DNA of 37,423 nt from a virus. Numbering within the stretch: the first letter of the stretch is position 1; every line of letters begins with the position of its first letter. A program made the translations under genes and the position numbers. Positions 29,826 to 37,423 of this stretch are shown in pieces. Location: IMG/VR virus record IMGVR_UViG_3300035183_000538, positions 1-37,423 of that record; one strand, written 5' to 3'. The notes beneath the pieces were generated by a model. It was given only the letters and a program-made list of their open reading frames with translations. It was not told the origin of the DNA and searched no databases.

Positions 29826-32075
29826 TCAATACTTTCTGATGAGCTTAAACTTCGCTAACCCACTGTTTGGCTGGTAGTCAATCTCGTCTATCCATCCGTC
29901 ATATATCCTGCCTCTTTGCGTTGCTTTGATATAGCCTCTCGGATTGCTCCTCAATTGGTTGAACTTCTCAACGCTCAGAGGGTACTCAAACTCGATGCTT
30001 TCCGGATACCACAGCGGCTTTGCATTATTGATGTCGGCAAAGATAGTCTTTCCGATGGATAAATTTTCAGCCAATGTGAGTTGATAGTAGTCACAGTCGT
30101 TACCGTACTTGAGCTTCATCTCAGCTATGTAATTGCCTTCTGCCTCCGTCATTATCATGTATCTGTTGTGCGTTGCGAACTGCCATGCCCATGATGCAGC
30201 AACACTGCGAAACCATCGAAACGCATTCCTCGCCGGCGATATCCTTGCATTATAGACTGTATCAGGACCAATCAGATTAAGCGGATCGTCTACGCCTAAG
30301 TCAACAACATAGACAATGCCCTCCTTCTTCACGCACACAATGAAGACATCATTATCATACTTAAAGTCCTTAGTGCTCTGCGACTCCCTTCTGGTTACCT
30401 CGATTGCATATCCTGATGCGATGAAGTGCGACAGCTGAGTCAGGCTATTCCTCATCGAGCTCAGCTCTGTGCGATACTGTCTTTTGGTCAGGAACTCGTC
30501 CAGCCCATTAAAGAACTCCGACTCCCACTTCTGATATCCGATAGATACTAACGAGTAAATAAGGCTGTTTTCAGTCGCTATCTTAATCTCCTTAACCTCA
30601 TCGCATGTATGGATGAGCGTATCCTGATACCAGTATGCAACAGGCTCGACACGCAGTAGCTCGTAGCCCGGTCTGTTCGGGTCTGGCTCGATGCCGATGC
30701 CGATATTGTCTATTGCATTAAGCGAGCTTATCATGTCTTTGAGTGATAGCCACATCTTAGGCTCAGTGCCGTCAGCCATCTTCACACGTCTTATCTTCAG
30801 ACCATTAGTCAATACACGCTCCGACCCGCAGCCTACGCTGACAGACGGATACGGCTGCGCATCAGGTCTGCCATAGTAGTCTGAATAGACACGCATGCAA
30901 TCGCCAGTCAGCGACTCGACAATGCGTGATAGGACTTCGTTGACAAAATAGACTTTAGCAACCGTAGGCTCGCATATTGACAAGCCACGCATCTTGAAGT
31001 GCGAGTCGTTGAACTTGCAATTGGTATAGACAGTGCCAAAACCGCTCGATGGACCAGTCGTAAATAAGTAGTTGCTGAGACTGAAGACAAGGAACAGCTT
31101 ATCGCCAACCGCTAAAGTTACAGAAAGGGTTTGGTTGATATTAAAGTTAATTGTGTTCGCTGTGCCTGCGTTAACATATGGAAATGGTACGCTCATCAGC
31201 GAGTTACCGGCAATGAGCGTATTGTTCTTGTCGTATTGATTCAGGAATATATTAAACGTATAGCCTCTGACGCCATCGTTGCTGAGCTCTGTGAATGTGC
31301 CGTTCAGCTTTATGCTTATGTCATACGTAACCGGCATACACTTAATTCCGGCTATCTCTGCGGACTCTATGGTTGGCGTTAGGTCGCTGATTATATTATC
31401 AAAACCATTTGTCCCGAAGCTGAACTGATATGTAAGATAACTATCCTTCACCTCAGATAGTATAACATTGTCGAAGCCTATGATGTAATAGAAGTGATTC
31501 AATTGATTAATCGGTATCGCTTCTGACTCGTTGAACTGTGTCGGCGTGTCGGCTTCTGTTTTGAGCAATATCTCCTTAGACTCAAGCCTAAGATCAACAC
31601 CAAGATAGTTGTACGGTGTCAGTGCTGCCCCGTCAAACGCTTGGAGCGAATCAAGATCAACATTCTGATCCCACCTGTTTCTGAGCGTTGCTAAACAGCC
31701 CTTCTGCTCGACTGTAACATTGAATACGCAGGCATCCTTCAGCTCTATTTCTACACTCGAGAAGTCAATCCTGCCCTTGTAAAAGAGCTCATAGCTGTCG
31801 CTGTCAGAGCACTTATACTCAATCAGCAGATCAACTGCTGCGTCGGTGCCGTTGCTGTTGTATGCATTCTTTAGAACCTCAAATCCTTTATTGATGAATC
31901 CGAGCTTGCTTACCGATGCCTCAAAGATTATTCCGTGCGTGCGTTCGCCGGTGCTCAGCAACCCTCTCTTTATTCTGAGAACAATCTCAGACCAACCGAT
32001 TGGCTCGTCATCTAATACAATGGTGTCGCCTGACGGGTTAACTGTATAATCAATCAATGTGAACCGCCAATTCAT
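29826..32075 (-). CDS. Large tail tip or baseplate protein
   Basis: A 749-aa protein directly downstream of the tape measure gene, which it overlaps by 4 nt. The N-terminal 140 residues form a beta domain (SEIVLRIKRGLLSTGE, YELFYKGRIDFSSVEIEL) like distal tail or baseplate hub proteins, and the C-terminus ends with beta strands (GYIKATQRGRIYDGWIDEIDYQPNSGLAKFKL, read in parts) that close a barrel. It probably forms the tail tip that touches the host. Family not named. Confidence 0.6.
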   Translation of the reverse strand: MNWRFTLIDYTVNPSGDTIVLDDEPIGWSEIVLRIKRGLLSTGERTHGIIFEASVSKLGFINKGFEVLKNAYNSNGTDAAVDLLIEYKCSDSDSYELFYKGRIDFSSVEIELKDACVFNVTVEQKGCLATLRNRWDQNVDLDSLQAFDGAALTPYNYLGVDLRLESKEILLKTEADTPTQFNESEAIPINQLNHFYYIIGFDNVILSEVKDSYLTYQFSFGTNGFDNIISDLTPTIESAEIAGIKCMPVTYDISIKLNGTFTELSNDGVRGYTFNIFLNQYDKNNTLIAGNSLMSVPFPYVNAGTANTINFNINQTLSVTLAVGDKLFLVFSLSNYLFTTGPSSGFGTVYTNCKFNDSHFKMRGLSICEPTVAKVYFVNEVLSRIVESLTGDCMRVYSDYYGRPDAQPYPSVSVGCGSERVLTNGLKIRRVKMADGTEPKMWLSLKDMISSLNAIDNIGIGIEPDPNRPGYELLRVEPVAYWYQDTLIHTCDEVKEIKIATENSLIYSLVSIGYQKWESEFFNGLDEFLTKRQYRTELSSMRNSLTQLSHFIASGYAIEVTRRESQSTKDFKYDNDVFIVCVKKEGIVYVVDLGVDDPLNLIGPDTVYNARISPARNAFRWFRSVAASWAWQFATHNRYMIMTEAEGNYIAEMKLKYGNDCDYYQLTLAENLSIGKTIFADINNAKPLWYPESIEFEYPLSVEKFNQLRSNPRGYIKATQRGRIYDGWIDEIDYQPNSGLAKFKLIRKY

Positions 32076-34315
32076 AGCATGAACTTTTTATTGAGTATCT
32101 CTCTTTTTTGATTCACGCTCACCAGATAAGTATTAAAGCCTTCGCTATCAATCTTTACATGCAGCGAAGGATTCTTGGCGAGCTCACGTGCTAACGCCTT
32201 TCCAATCTCTGACGCATCAAGATATTGAGCCGACTTGCCTGCTTTAAAGTCATCGTAGCCGACAATTGCCGGTATTTCGTACCGCTCGAGTATCGCTTTG
32301 GTCTCCGGTGCTGTAATCACCTTCTGCCCTTTCTTTAGGTACACTAACTCTGGTCCTTCTTCACCGACAATTGCAAAGCCTTCCGGCGCATCCTTTGTAC
32401 CTTTCCTGAACTGTGGCGGTCTCTTAGCTGCTATACTCGCAACAGACATGGCCGTCAGTGCGCCTGCCGCTGCTATACCGGCAACACCAGCAGGCGAAGG
32501 CGGTGGACCAAGTTTAGCAATGGCAGTTGTGATAGCAAGCAGCCCGTTGATCATCGCCTGAGAGATGGCTGCCGCTTTGTCGGCTTTCCATGCTTCGAGC
32601 TTGATCTTAGCTTCTTTCCGCCTGTACTTTTCGTTAATCGCAGCCAGCTGCGACTCGGTCAAGTCCTTGTTCTTGATCGCCGCTTCTCGCTCTGCTTCAA
32701 TCTTCTTCAATGCATCTTGCAGCTCTCTGTCTCTACGCTCAGAGCCTATATTGAAAAGCGTATCAGACATCTCTCTGCCAAGACCGATAGCGGTCTGCTC
32801 GATCGCGCTCCTTTGCTCTTCTTCCCACTGCTTGCGGAACTCTGGGTCAATCTTCAATCGTACGGCTAACGACACTGGAATTTCCGGCTCATCAATAACT
32901 TCTTCCGGAACAATATCTCTCATCCACTTTTGCAGCTCTATTTGCGCTTCTTTCTTTTTATCTTCATCTTCAAACTCCTTAATAAGCTGTTCATTAAACT
33001 TCGCAGTCCAGCTGGCAAACTGCTCTTCTGCCTCCCTTTCAATCTCTTTGGCAAGTGTTTTCATATCAACCTTTGCCTTTTTCGCCTTTTCTGATAGATC
33101 TGCCAACTGCTTGCTCAGACCTTCAACCTTAGCCTTTAACAACTCATTAGACTTGCTTAGTTTATCGCTTTCTTCCTTCAGCTTGCTTTTGTGGAATATT
33201 AAAGACCTCGTCCTTTTCTCACTCTCTTCATAGACACTAATGAGTCTTTTGTTCGACAATATACGTTTGTTGTTACTGTCTATCTCGTATCGTGCCAGCT
33301 CAATCTCTTTCTTTATAATGTCCATTTGCTCTGCGCCTTTCAGCTTCAGTACTTCGAGCTCGTGCTCAAGTTGCTCCTTTCTTTTATCTTTCTGCTTCGC
33401 CAGTCTATCGTATAGATCAATCGTCTCTTCCATAGAGTCATTGGACTCTTTGTTAACGCCAATAAACTCCTTAACCTTCTGTATCACCTTATCCCAGTTT
33501 GAAACCAGTGCTATTATTCCAGATATTAACACAGACAAACCAAGCGTTGCTTTCGTCCATGCTGCTGCTGATGCAGTGCCAAAGAATTGAACCGTTCTGG
33601 TTGACAGTGCCAACACAGTCTGATAAGTCCTCTGCGCTGCGATCATGACGAAAACCTTCAAAGCGCCTTGCCCGGTTATTATGTTGGCAATCTCCTGTAC
33701 TGCTGTAAGAGCAGTAGTTGCTGCCTGCACCTTCAGTATCGCCCTCTGCAGGTTCTCGTTCTTCTCGCCAAATAATGCTGCTGTGCTTTGTGCTGCTGCA
33801 AACGCCGCAGCCAGCCCTCGTACTGCTCCTACTGCAACATCAAACTTGAACGTGTCTGAAGCCAGTACTCGTACACGCTCATCCACATCTTTAATCTTAT
33901 CCTCGAGCTTTGCTGCTTGGAGTGCAAGCTTTTGGAATCGAGGCGACCCTTCATCGCCGATTTTCTGCAGCTCAGCCTTGATCTCCCTTAGTCTCGCCTT
34001 CAGCGATGCCGATACTTTCACCATATTGCCCGCCTCTTTACTGACCTTCTCAAACTTTCCGGCTGCTTCATTCAGCTCATTGCCTGCTATCGCCTTCGAA
34101 ATGTTTTTCAGAACCTGAGATTGCTTCTCCAGCGAACGTGCTGTGTCTTCTATGCTTTTTTTTACAGCCTGCTGTGCCTTTGCCATCGCCTCGCCAGCCG
34201 TCTTAAACTTTTCTACCTGATCATCAGATAGTGATCCGATAGCGCCCATCTTCTCTGCAAGCTGCGTCAGCGACTCTGTATTGACGCTGAAGTCAAGTAT
34301 TATCTGCTCTGCCAT
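32072..34315 (-). CDS. Tape measure protein
   Basis: A 747-aa protein with long coiled coils (about 20-140 and 280-520), hydrophobic stretches in the middle (residues 155-270, with alanine-rich helices and a likely membrane segment near ATLGLSVLISGIIALVS) and an Ala/Gly-rich segment around 590-640 (LGPPPSPAGVAGIAAAGALTA). This is the classic tape measure layout, and its gene follows the tail assembly chaperone. The length suggests a tail around 110 nm, using about 0.15 nm per residue. It overlaps the frameshifted chaperone extension by 16 nt. Confidence 0.85.
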   Translation of the reverse strand: MAEQIILDFSVNTESLTQLAEKMGAIGSLSDDQVEKFKTAGEAMAKAQQAVKKSIEDTARSLEKQSQVLKNISKAIAGNELNEAAGKFEKVSKEAGNMVKVSASLKARLREIKAELQKIGDEGSPRFQKLALQAAKLEDKIKDVDERVRVLASDTFKFDVAVGAVRGLAAAFAAAQSTAALFGEKNENLQRAILKVQAATTALTAVQEIANIITGQGALKVFVMIAAQRTYQTVLALSTRTVQFFGTASAAAWTKATLGLSVLISGIIALVSNWDKVIQKVKEFIGVNKESNDSMEETIDLYDRLAKQKDKRKEQLEHELEVLKLKGAEQMDIIKKEIELARYEIDSNNKRILSNKRLISVYEESEKRTRSLIFHKSKLKEESDKLSKSNELLKAKVEGLSKQLADLSEKAKKAKVDMKTLAKEIEREAEEQFASWTAKFNEQLIKEFEDEDKKKEAQIELQKWMRDIVPEEVIDEPEIPVSLAVRLKIDPEFRKQWEEEQRSAIEQTAIGLGREMSDTLFNIGSERRDRELQDALKKIEAEREAAIKNKDLTESQLAAINEKYRRKEAKIKLEAWKADKAAAISQAMINGLLAITTAIAKLGPPPSPAGVAGIAAAGALTAMSVASIAAKRPPQFRKGTKDAPEGFAIVGEEGPELVYLKKGQKVITAPETKAILERYEIPAIVGYDDFKAGKSAQYLDASEIGKALARELAKNPSLHVKIDSEGFNTYLVSVNQKREILNKKFML

Positions 34316-34608
34316 GTCTTTTGCTTTTTCTTTTTTTCCTTCATCCTGCCTATCTCATTGTTCAATCTGTATAAGTACTCATATAACGTCCAGCTCTCAA
34401 TCTTACTCAGTTCAGATGCTGTTCCGCCGCAAATGGTCTCGATCGTAAGAAACTCCAATGCCTTTTCTGTTGCTCCGACAGATTCGAGAAGATGCTTTCC
34501 AAATGCATCTTCGTCAGCTCTTCCGCTACCTTGAAATACATTTCCAAATTCTCCTCTCGCTCTTTTAAGAACGGTATCAAACGCTGTAATGGCGTTTGCA
34601 AAAAAAAA
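34300..34608 (-). CDS. Frameshift extension of the tail assembly chaperone (GT-like)
   Basis: In the -1 frame, after the T9 run at 34600-34608, there is an uninterrupted 99-codon stretch starting ANAITAFDTVLKRARGEFG and ending KTWQSR at the stop 34300-34302, which overlaps the tape measure start. It has no start codon of its own, so it should be made only by a -1 slip from the 214-aa chaperone, giving a product of about 250 aa. Protein-like features include TIETICGGTASELSKIESW and LYEYLYRLNNEIG. This matches lambda G/GT and many siphophages. The alternative is a homopolymer miscount that hides a single long gene. Confidence 0.7.
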   Translation of the reverse strand, partial: FFFANAITAFDTVLKRARGEFGNVFQGSGRADEDAFGKHLLESVGATEKALEFLTIETICGGTASELSKIESWTLYEYLYRLNNEIGRMKEKKKKQKTWQSR

Positions 34609-35051
34609 TCAGCACTCCGCATGTGCTTCTTCCAATGCGCAATCTTCTTTTGTGCGTACGCAGCATCGTAGTCTATAGGGCTTTCCGCGTCATCAAAGAA
34701 CACAACAGACGCCAGCTTGTAGCCGATATCTTCCGGCACCACGAACTCGAGCCGCTCCCTTAGCTGATTGTTCAATCGCTTAAGCTCAACCAGATTATTG
34801 ACGTTGAACTTCGTTGCGTTCAATATATTGTCAATAGCCTGACAGTGCGCCTTCAGATATTCATATGTGCAGCGCATCCTCAGCTCTTCATAAACGCTGA
34901 ATGCCTTCAGTGCTCTTTTGTACGGCATATTGAACAAGTCATCCATCTCATAGTAATCAATGCCGCCAACGGTAAAGGCATACTTAATCTGATGCTTCAC
35001 TTCCGGCAGCCTGTTTCTGCGTATAAGCCTATTGATTAGTTTTCTTATCAT
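34407..35051 (-). CDS. Tail assembly chaperone (G-like)
   Basis: A 214-aa helical, basic protein upstream of the tape measure gene. It is rich in Leu/Arg/Lys and opens MIRKLINRLIRRN. A slippery T9 run follows codon 147 (DFFL at 148-151), and the downstream -1 frame stays open to the tape measure start. The in-frame product continues 63 residues past the slip and ends AAEQHLN. Such chaperones coat the tape measure and help start tail tube polymerisation. Assignment rests on position and the frameshift, and only weakly on sequence. Confidence 0.75.
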   Translation of the reverse strand: MIRKLINRLIRRNRLPEVKHQIKYAFTVGGIDYYEMDDLFNMPYKRALKAFSVYEELRMRCTYEYLKAHCQAIDNILNATKFNVNNLVELKRLNNQLRERLEFVVPEDIGYKLASVVFFDDAESPIDYDAAYAQKKIAHWKKHMRSADFFLQTPLQRLIPFLKEREENLEMYFKVAEELTKMHLESIFSNLSEQQKRHWSFLRSRPFAAEQHLN

Positions 35052-35058
35052 TGCTTTT
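35034..35058. repeat. Direct repeat at the chaperone start, inner copy
   Basis: This stretch covers the first codons of the chaperone gene and its upstream bases. It matches 35390-35414 with two internal mismatches and shares a 16-nt identical core, TTCTTATCATTGCTTT. The two copies lie 356 nt apart and frame the segment with the 62-aa gene. Confidence 0.7.
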
Positions 35059-35101
35059 TATCAATAATGTCGGGCGATGCTGCTTCGAACGTATGTGCTA
35101 T

Positions 35102-35290
35102 TCATAGGTACCACCTGAAATTAACGAAACATACGCTTATCCATAACCTTCTATCTTGCGGCTGCCAAAATACACCGAATAAACTTCTATCAACTTCAAA
35201 ATTATCAAATGTAAGCACAGCAAATCCAATGCACCTATACATGTTTAGCCACAAGTCAAAAAAGTGAATCTGATAATCAAAACGACACAT
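35102..35290 (-). CDS. Small protein (62 aa) in a possible inserted segment
   Basis: A 62-aa protein with a central VDRSLFGVFW motif and aromatic beta-like strands on both sides (LWISVCFVNFRW at the end). The plus strand carries a frame of similar length, but this one agrees with the operon direction and has a more structured composition. It lies in the 356-nt segment flanked by direct repeats, so it may be a later insertion. Upstream (35291-35403) is a short stretch with no clear start codon whose translation ends KEEWQQLKKI. Confidence 0.45.
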   Translation of the reverse strand: MCRFDYQIHFFDLWLNMYRCIGFAVLTFDNFEVDRSLFGVFWQPQDRRLWISVCFVNFRWYL

Positions 35291-35389
35291 AGCAAAGTAT
35301 TTGCATTGTATCTAACTATATTTTCTTGAGCTGCTGCCATTCTTCTTTCAGCTTTGCTTTTAAACTGCCACTGAGACAATGCCCGAAAC

Positions 35390-35414
35390 GATTAATCTTC
35401 TTATCATTGCTTTA
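35390..35414. repeat. Direct repeat at the chaperone start, outer copy
   Basis: This copy of the 35034-35058 sequence contains the end of the 64-aa gene (CAATGA, stop overlapping an ATG) and a duplicate start reading MIRRLIV, close to the chaperone start MIRKLIN. It looks like the original chaperone start, displaced by a 356-nt insertion or a duplication. Confidence 0.65.
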
Positions 35415-35598
35415 GTTCTGATAACTTTCCTTTGATGATCTTGCCATTCTCAATGTATTGATACATGTCTTTGCTCGGATACACAGTCATAACCGTGCTG
35501 CCACGCTTCCATTGCTCTTTCTTTATACCGCTGCATCTGCAGCTCTCTCCGGCATATATCCATCCGAGCTTGGTCAATGCTTCTCTCCAGCTATTCAT
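35404..35598 (-). CDS. Small hypothetical protein (64 aa)
   Basis: A 64-aa basic protein opening MNSWREALTKLGWIYAG with two Cys (SCRCSG) and a YPSKDMYQYIENGKIIKGKL tail. It overlaps the membrane protein gene upstream by 8 nt. No family known. It lies at the head of the tail module. Confidence 0.6.
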   Translation of the reverse strand: MNSWREALTKLGWIYAGESCRCSGIKKEQWKRGSTVMTVYPSKDMYQYIENGKIIKGKLSELKQ

Positions 35599-35923
35599 TG
35601 TCGCTATTGTATAGGCTCAGGAGCTTGCTAACCGGGTATGCCAGTACAGTGTTCATCCCGCAGGTAATGATGATGGCAGGCACTAATAGAGAAGGGCTGA
35701 TGCAGTCTATTGCAGCAGCTTTGAGAATAATCCACAGCACAATCGTCCACACGCTGGCCATGCATGACAGGCACTCGTACAGTGGTGCTCTGAGCCATCC
35801 CGGACAGCGTATGTCAAGAAAGAAAGCGATACTGCTGAATATCATGTTCGGACCATTGAAAGCGATGAATACGCCGCAGCTCATGAAGCTCGAAAGGGTG
35901 CAAAACAAAAGAAGCTTTTCCAT
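35591..35923 (-). CDS. Conserved-looking small membrane protein (110 aa)
   Basis: A protein with three hydrophobic segments (about 3-22, 52-72 and 78-97). The central part, SIAFFLDIRCPGWLRAPLYECLSCMASVWTI (read in parts), holds a short loop with C-x-x-C between the segments. I recall similar proteins in Bacteroidetes phage genomes upstream of tail genes. Its role is unknown; an inner-membrane function such as exclusion or lysis control is possible. Confidence 0.65.
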   Translation of the reverse strand: MEKLLLFCTLSSFMSCGVFIAFNGPNMIFSSIAFFLDIRCPGWLRAPLYECLSCMASVWTIVLWIILKAAAIDCISPSLLVPAIIITCGMNTVLAYPVSKLLSLYNSDNE

Positions 35924-35933
35924 GTCTATTAAT

Positions 35934-36305
35934 TTAACAACATCTTATCTCAGCCGTTTCTGGCTGAGGATATAGCTGGTAGAATGTTATAGTGATGCAC
36001 TCAAACTCATCCTTGCAGAATGTAATTGCTTCCGGCTCGCACTCGCAATCATCATTGCTGCTGCACTTGTAGAGTGAAAGATTAAACGGACCAGAAAAAG
36101 GCGTGAACAGTCCCTGAGAAAAAACAGACGTGTCAATAGTCAACTGGCCGTCAGCATCAGCAGTGATAATTGTCTGATATGCGTTATCGAACTTATCTCT
36201 CAATAGAGCTTTGTAGAGAGCATTAGCCTGCAGGTCAGCGTTTATCACAATTTTGCTAACACACGCTGGCAGCGATACGTTGAAGCACTTTTTGCAGTCT
36301 GTCAT
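35934..36305 (-). CDS. Cys-rich hypothetical structural protein (123 aa)
   Basis: A beta-rich protein with ten Cys, including DCKKC near the start, NDDCECEP in the middle and IRCC at the end. I use the start at 36305 (MTDCKKCF) instead of 36323, as it begins right at the conserved-looking Cys pair. Composition resembles small virion proteins. It lies between membrane proteins at the top of the tail module. Confidence 0.55.
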   Translation of the reverse strand: MTDCKKCFNVSLPACVSKIVINADLQANALYKALLRDKFDNAYQTIITADADGQLTIDTSVFSQGLFTPFSGPFNLSLYKCSSNDDCECEPEAITFCKDEFECITITFYQLYPQPETAEIRCC

Positions 36306-36329
36306 TGTGGCGAAAATAAGCAATTTGTC

Positions 36330-36593
36330 TCACTTTGCCACAAATAGCCGATAAGTTTTAATAAACAAAGCTCCAAAGATGAACCAGAGTAGTTTCTGAA
36401 CAGCTACAACCTGCGTGTGCTGCTCGGCTATCCGGGCGAATATTACAAACAAGATTGCAAACACAGCGAACACGATGGCGCTGTTGATGTAAACTTCTGA
36501 GTTACTTTTCATAAATATTTTATTAATATTTTGGTGCTTCTTAATTTCTGCCTGTAGAAGTCTTTCTTTAACTTCTTCTTTTAGCATCGTCAT
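36330..36593 (-). CDS. Small membrane protein (87 aa)
   Basis: The protein has a charged helical N-terminus (MTMLKEEVKERLLQAEIKK) and two membrane segments (about 34-50 and 66-80). Longer frames to 36713 would lie inside the HTH gene. The chosen start overlaps that gene by 26 nt; 36512 is a possible shorter start. No family recognised. Confidence 0.55.
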   Translation of the reverse strand: MTMLKEEVKERLLQAEIKKHQNINKIFMKSNSEVYINSAIVFAVFAILFVIFARIAEQHTQVVAVQKLLWFIFGALFIKTYRLFVAK

Positions 36594-36867
36594 TTTTGTT
36601 AATATTTTTATTATACCTATATAGTTCTTTTCTGATTTGGCCGATTCCGCTGGAGACGAAATGCGCAGGCACGCCAAGCGCTGCAGACACGCTTTCGTAT
36701 GTAGCGCCAACACAGTTGTTGTACAGCCAGTAAGCCATGCACTTCAACTGATACAGGGTCAGTTGGTCGCGATTCTTGCTTTTCTTCCTGAACTCTCGCT
36801 GATAGACCTTTAGCGGCTTGCTGAACGTGTCTATTAAGATGTTGTTGATGAGCTCTTGTTTTAGCAT
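36568..36867 (-). CDS. Helix-turn-helix protein, DnaA domain IV or Trp-repressor-like
   Basis: A 99-aa protein. TLYQLKCMAYWLYNNCVGATYESVSAALGVPAHFVSSGIGQIRKEL (residues 37-82 in parts) has the helix-turn-helix pattern of DnaA C-terminal or Trp-repressor-like domains: a first helix, a turn at GATYESV, and a recognition helix ending in KELY. Such domains bind short DNA boxes. It follows the GNAT gene by 34 nt and could regulate the late operon or take part in origin binding. Confidence 0.65.
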   Translation of the reverse strand: MLKQELINNILIDTFSKPLKVYQREFRKKSKNRDQLTLYQLKCMAYWLYNNCVGATYESVSAALGVPAHFVSSGIGQIRKELYRYNKNINKNDDAKRRS

Positions 36868-36901
36868 TGTTGTGTGTATTTAGATTGTGCCATAATTAAG
36901 G

Positions 36902-37399
36902 TTAGCCGCCATGCTGCGATATTAGCTCCCAGCTTGTCGTCAGTCTGTTACTGCTGCCGAAATGTCCTGCTCCATTAAGCCCTTGATGAGGATTTTTTCT
37001 GCCATAATGCACACATCTCCAATTCTTATCCTTTTTTAAGCCAAAGACTAAAGAAGGCGAGCTGGTCATAATCGTGTAGCGATACCCTTCCGATATGATT
37101 ATCCTGCCCACTTCATTCAATAGCCTGATGCCTATGCTAATACCCTGATAATCGGGCAAAACGACAAGACGATGCACTCTTTTAATATTTGGAGACAGTG
37201 GGTGCGGAGTGTGCAAAACGCTACAAAACCCGCATACTTCATCGTTGATCATTGCGATGAAAATTCGGGCAGCGTTGTTGTGATAATAATTCAAATAGTG
37301 ATATTTAGCAAACATTTTCCAGTAATAGTTTTTCTCCGATGTACCGGAGACTTCGTAGATTTTGAAGTTGAGGTCTGGTCGTTTTTTTTTTAATAGCAT
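36902..37399 (-). CDS. GNAT acetyltransferase, Mom-like
   Basis: A 165-aa GNAT protein. Motif A is RLVVLPDYQGISIGIRLLNE (residues 77-96), where the QGISIG loop binds acetyl-CoA, and FAKYHYLN (30-37) resembles the HHYL segment of phage Mom-type enzymes, which add a carbamoylmethyl-like group to adenine. The C-terminus has a RKNPHQGLNGAGHFGSS stretch. It lies after the ABC ATPase across the contig junction. In the right-end sequence it has its own ATG overlapping the ATPase stop; in the left-end sequence it has none and would need a -1 slip at A10 from the ATPase. Either form suggests a functional link. I expect a DNA modification role. Confidence 0.75.
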   Translation of the reverse strand: MLLKKKRPDLNFKIYEVSGTSEKNYYWKMFAKYHYLNYYHNNAARIFIAMINDEVCGFCSVLHTPHPLSPNIKRVHRLVVLPDYQGISIGIRLLNEVGRIIISEGYRYTIMTSSPSLVFGLKKDKNWRCVHYGRKNPHQGLNGAGHFGSSNRLTTSWELISQHGG

Positions 37400-37423
37400 G
37401 TTAGAAAGGTGAAAGTGTCGGTT
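37266..37423. repeat. Terminal direct repeat, right copy
   Basis: This copy of 1-158 is identical for 126 nt and then has six differences in the last 32 nt. In this version the ATPase frame ends with a TAA that overlaps the ATG of the GNAT gene, giving two separate genes. The left version reads through. The differences lie at the very contig end, so they should not be relied upon without reads. Confidence 0.85.

Noticed and set aside
32565-33590. Ser/Phe-rich plus-strand frames across the tape measure gene
   Set aside because: They are antisense shadows of a coiled-coil gene; the composition mirrors reversed Lys/Glu codons.
35067-35267. Plus-strand 66-aa frame in the segment before the chaperone
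   Set aside because: It runs against the operon and has no promoter; the minus-strand 62-aa frame is more protein-like.
1-37423. tRNA genes, integrase, excisionase or plasmid-type partition pair
   Set aside because: I looked for cloverleaf-like segments, tyrosine or serine recombinase motifs and a ParA ATPase and saw none; this is by eye and could miss divergent forms.

Overview
The window looks like an essentially complete, circularly mapping genome of a tailed (siphovirus-type) phage of about 37.3 kb with a Bacteroidetes host. The two ends repeat each other (1-126 is identical to 37266-37391). A full virion gene set is present: terminase subunits, portal, MuF-type head protein, scaffold-like and capsid-like proteins, connectors, tape measure and tail assembly chaperone. 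The host call rests on the promoters: three match the Bacteroidetes pattern exactly (TTTG or TTG at -33, 19 nt, TAnnTTTG at -7), starts lack Shine-Dalgarno sequences, and leaders are A-rich. I see no integrase or clear lysogeny module.

Layout. (1) 1-1376, minus strand: a ParB-like protein and an ABC-type ATPase, which continue across the contig junction into a Mom-like GNAT acetyltransferase at 36902-37399. This trio fits DNA base modification. (2) 1459-3107, plus strand: a three-gene operon of unknown function with its own consensus promoter and a terminator. (3) 3111-9592, minus strand: one operon from a perfect promoter, encoding three small proteins, a 921-aa Cas9 homolog, an SF2 helicase overlapping it, a 76-aa protein and a TET/JBP-like 2OG-Fe(II) oxygenase. 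(4) 9618-11307: the terminase genes. (5) 11358-16795, minus strand: the early replication and recombination operon (HTH regulator, RecT, YqaJ-like exonuclease, ASCH protein, replisome-organizer-like protein, DUF6633-like protein), from a consensus promoter to a strong terminator. (6) 16836-17285, plus strand: a RuvC-like resolvase. (7) 17268-36867, minus strand: lysis-like genes, then head and tail genes, interrupted at 24269-25256 by a noncoding locus with two arrays of degenerate 11-nt palindromic units around a GC-rich patch and an AT-rich core.

Most striking is the phage Cas9 homolog. It keeps the arginine-rich bridge helix, type II-C recognition-lobe motifs and a complete HNH centre with exactly the SpCas9 spacing (H498, N512, N521). 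It has lost the RuvC-I aspartate loop, and in RuvC-III the catalytic His and Asp are Tyr616 and Lys619. It therefore looks like a natural HNH-only Cas9. No CRISPR array or adaptation gene is visible, so the guide source is unknown. A helicase start codon lies inside the cas9-like reading frame, which suggests an RNA-guided nickase-helicase pair, although both may simply share an operon.

Two homopolymer sites suggest -1 frameshifting: T9 in the tail assembly chaperone (a lambda G/GT-like arrangement with a 99-aa extension) and A10 between the ABC ATPase and the GNAT. Assignments made from context alone are marked as such in the entries.
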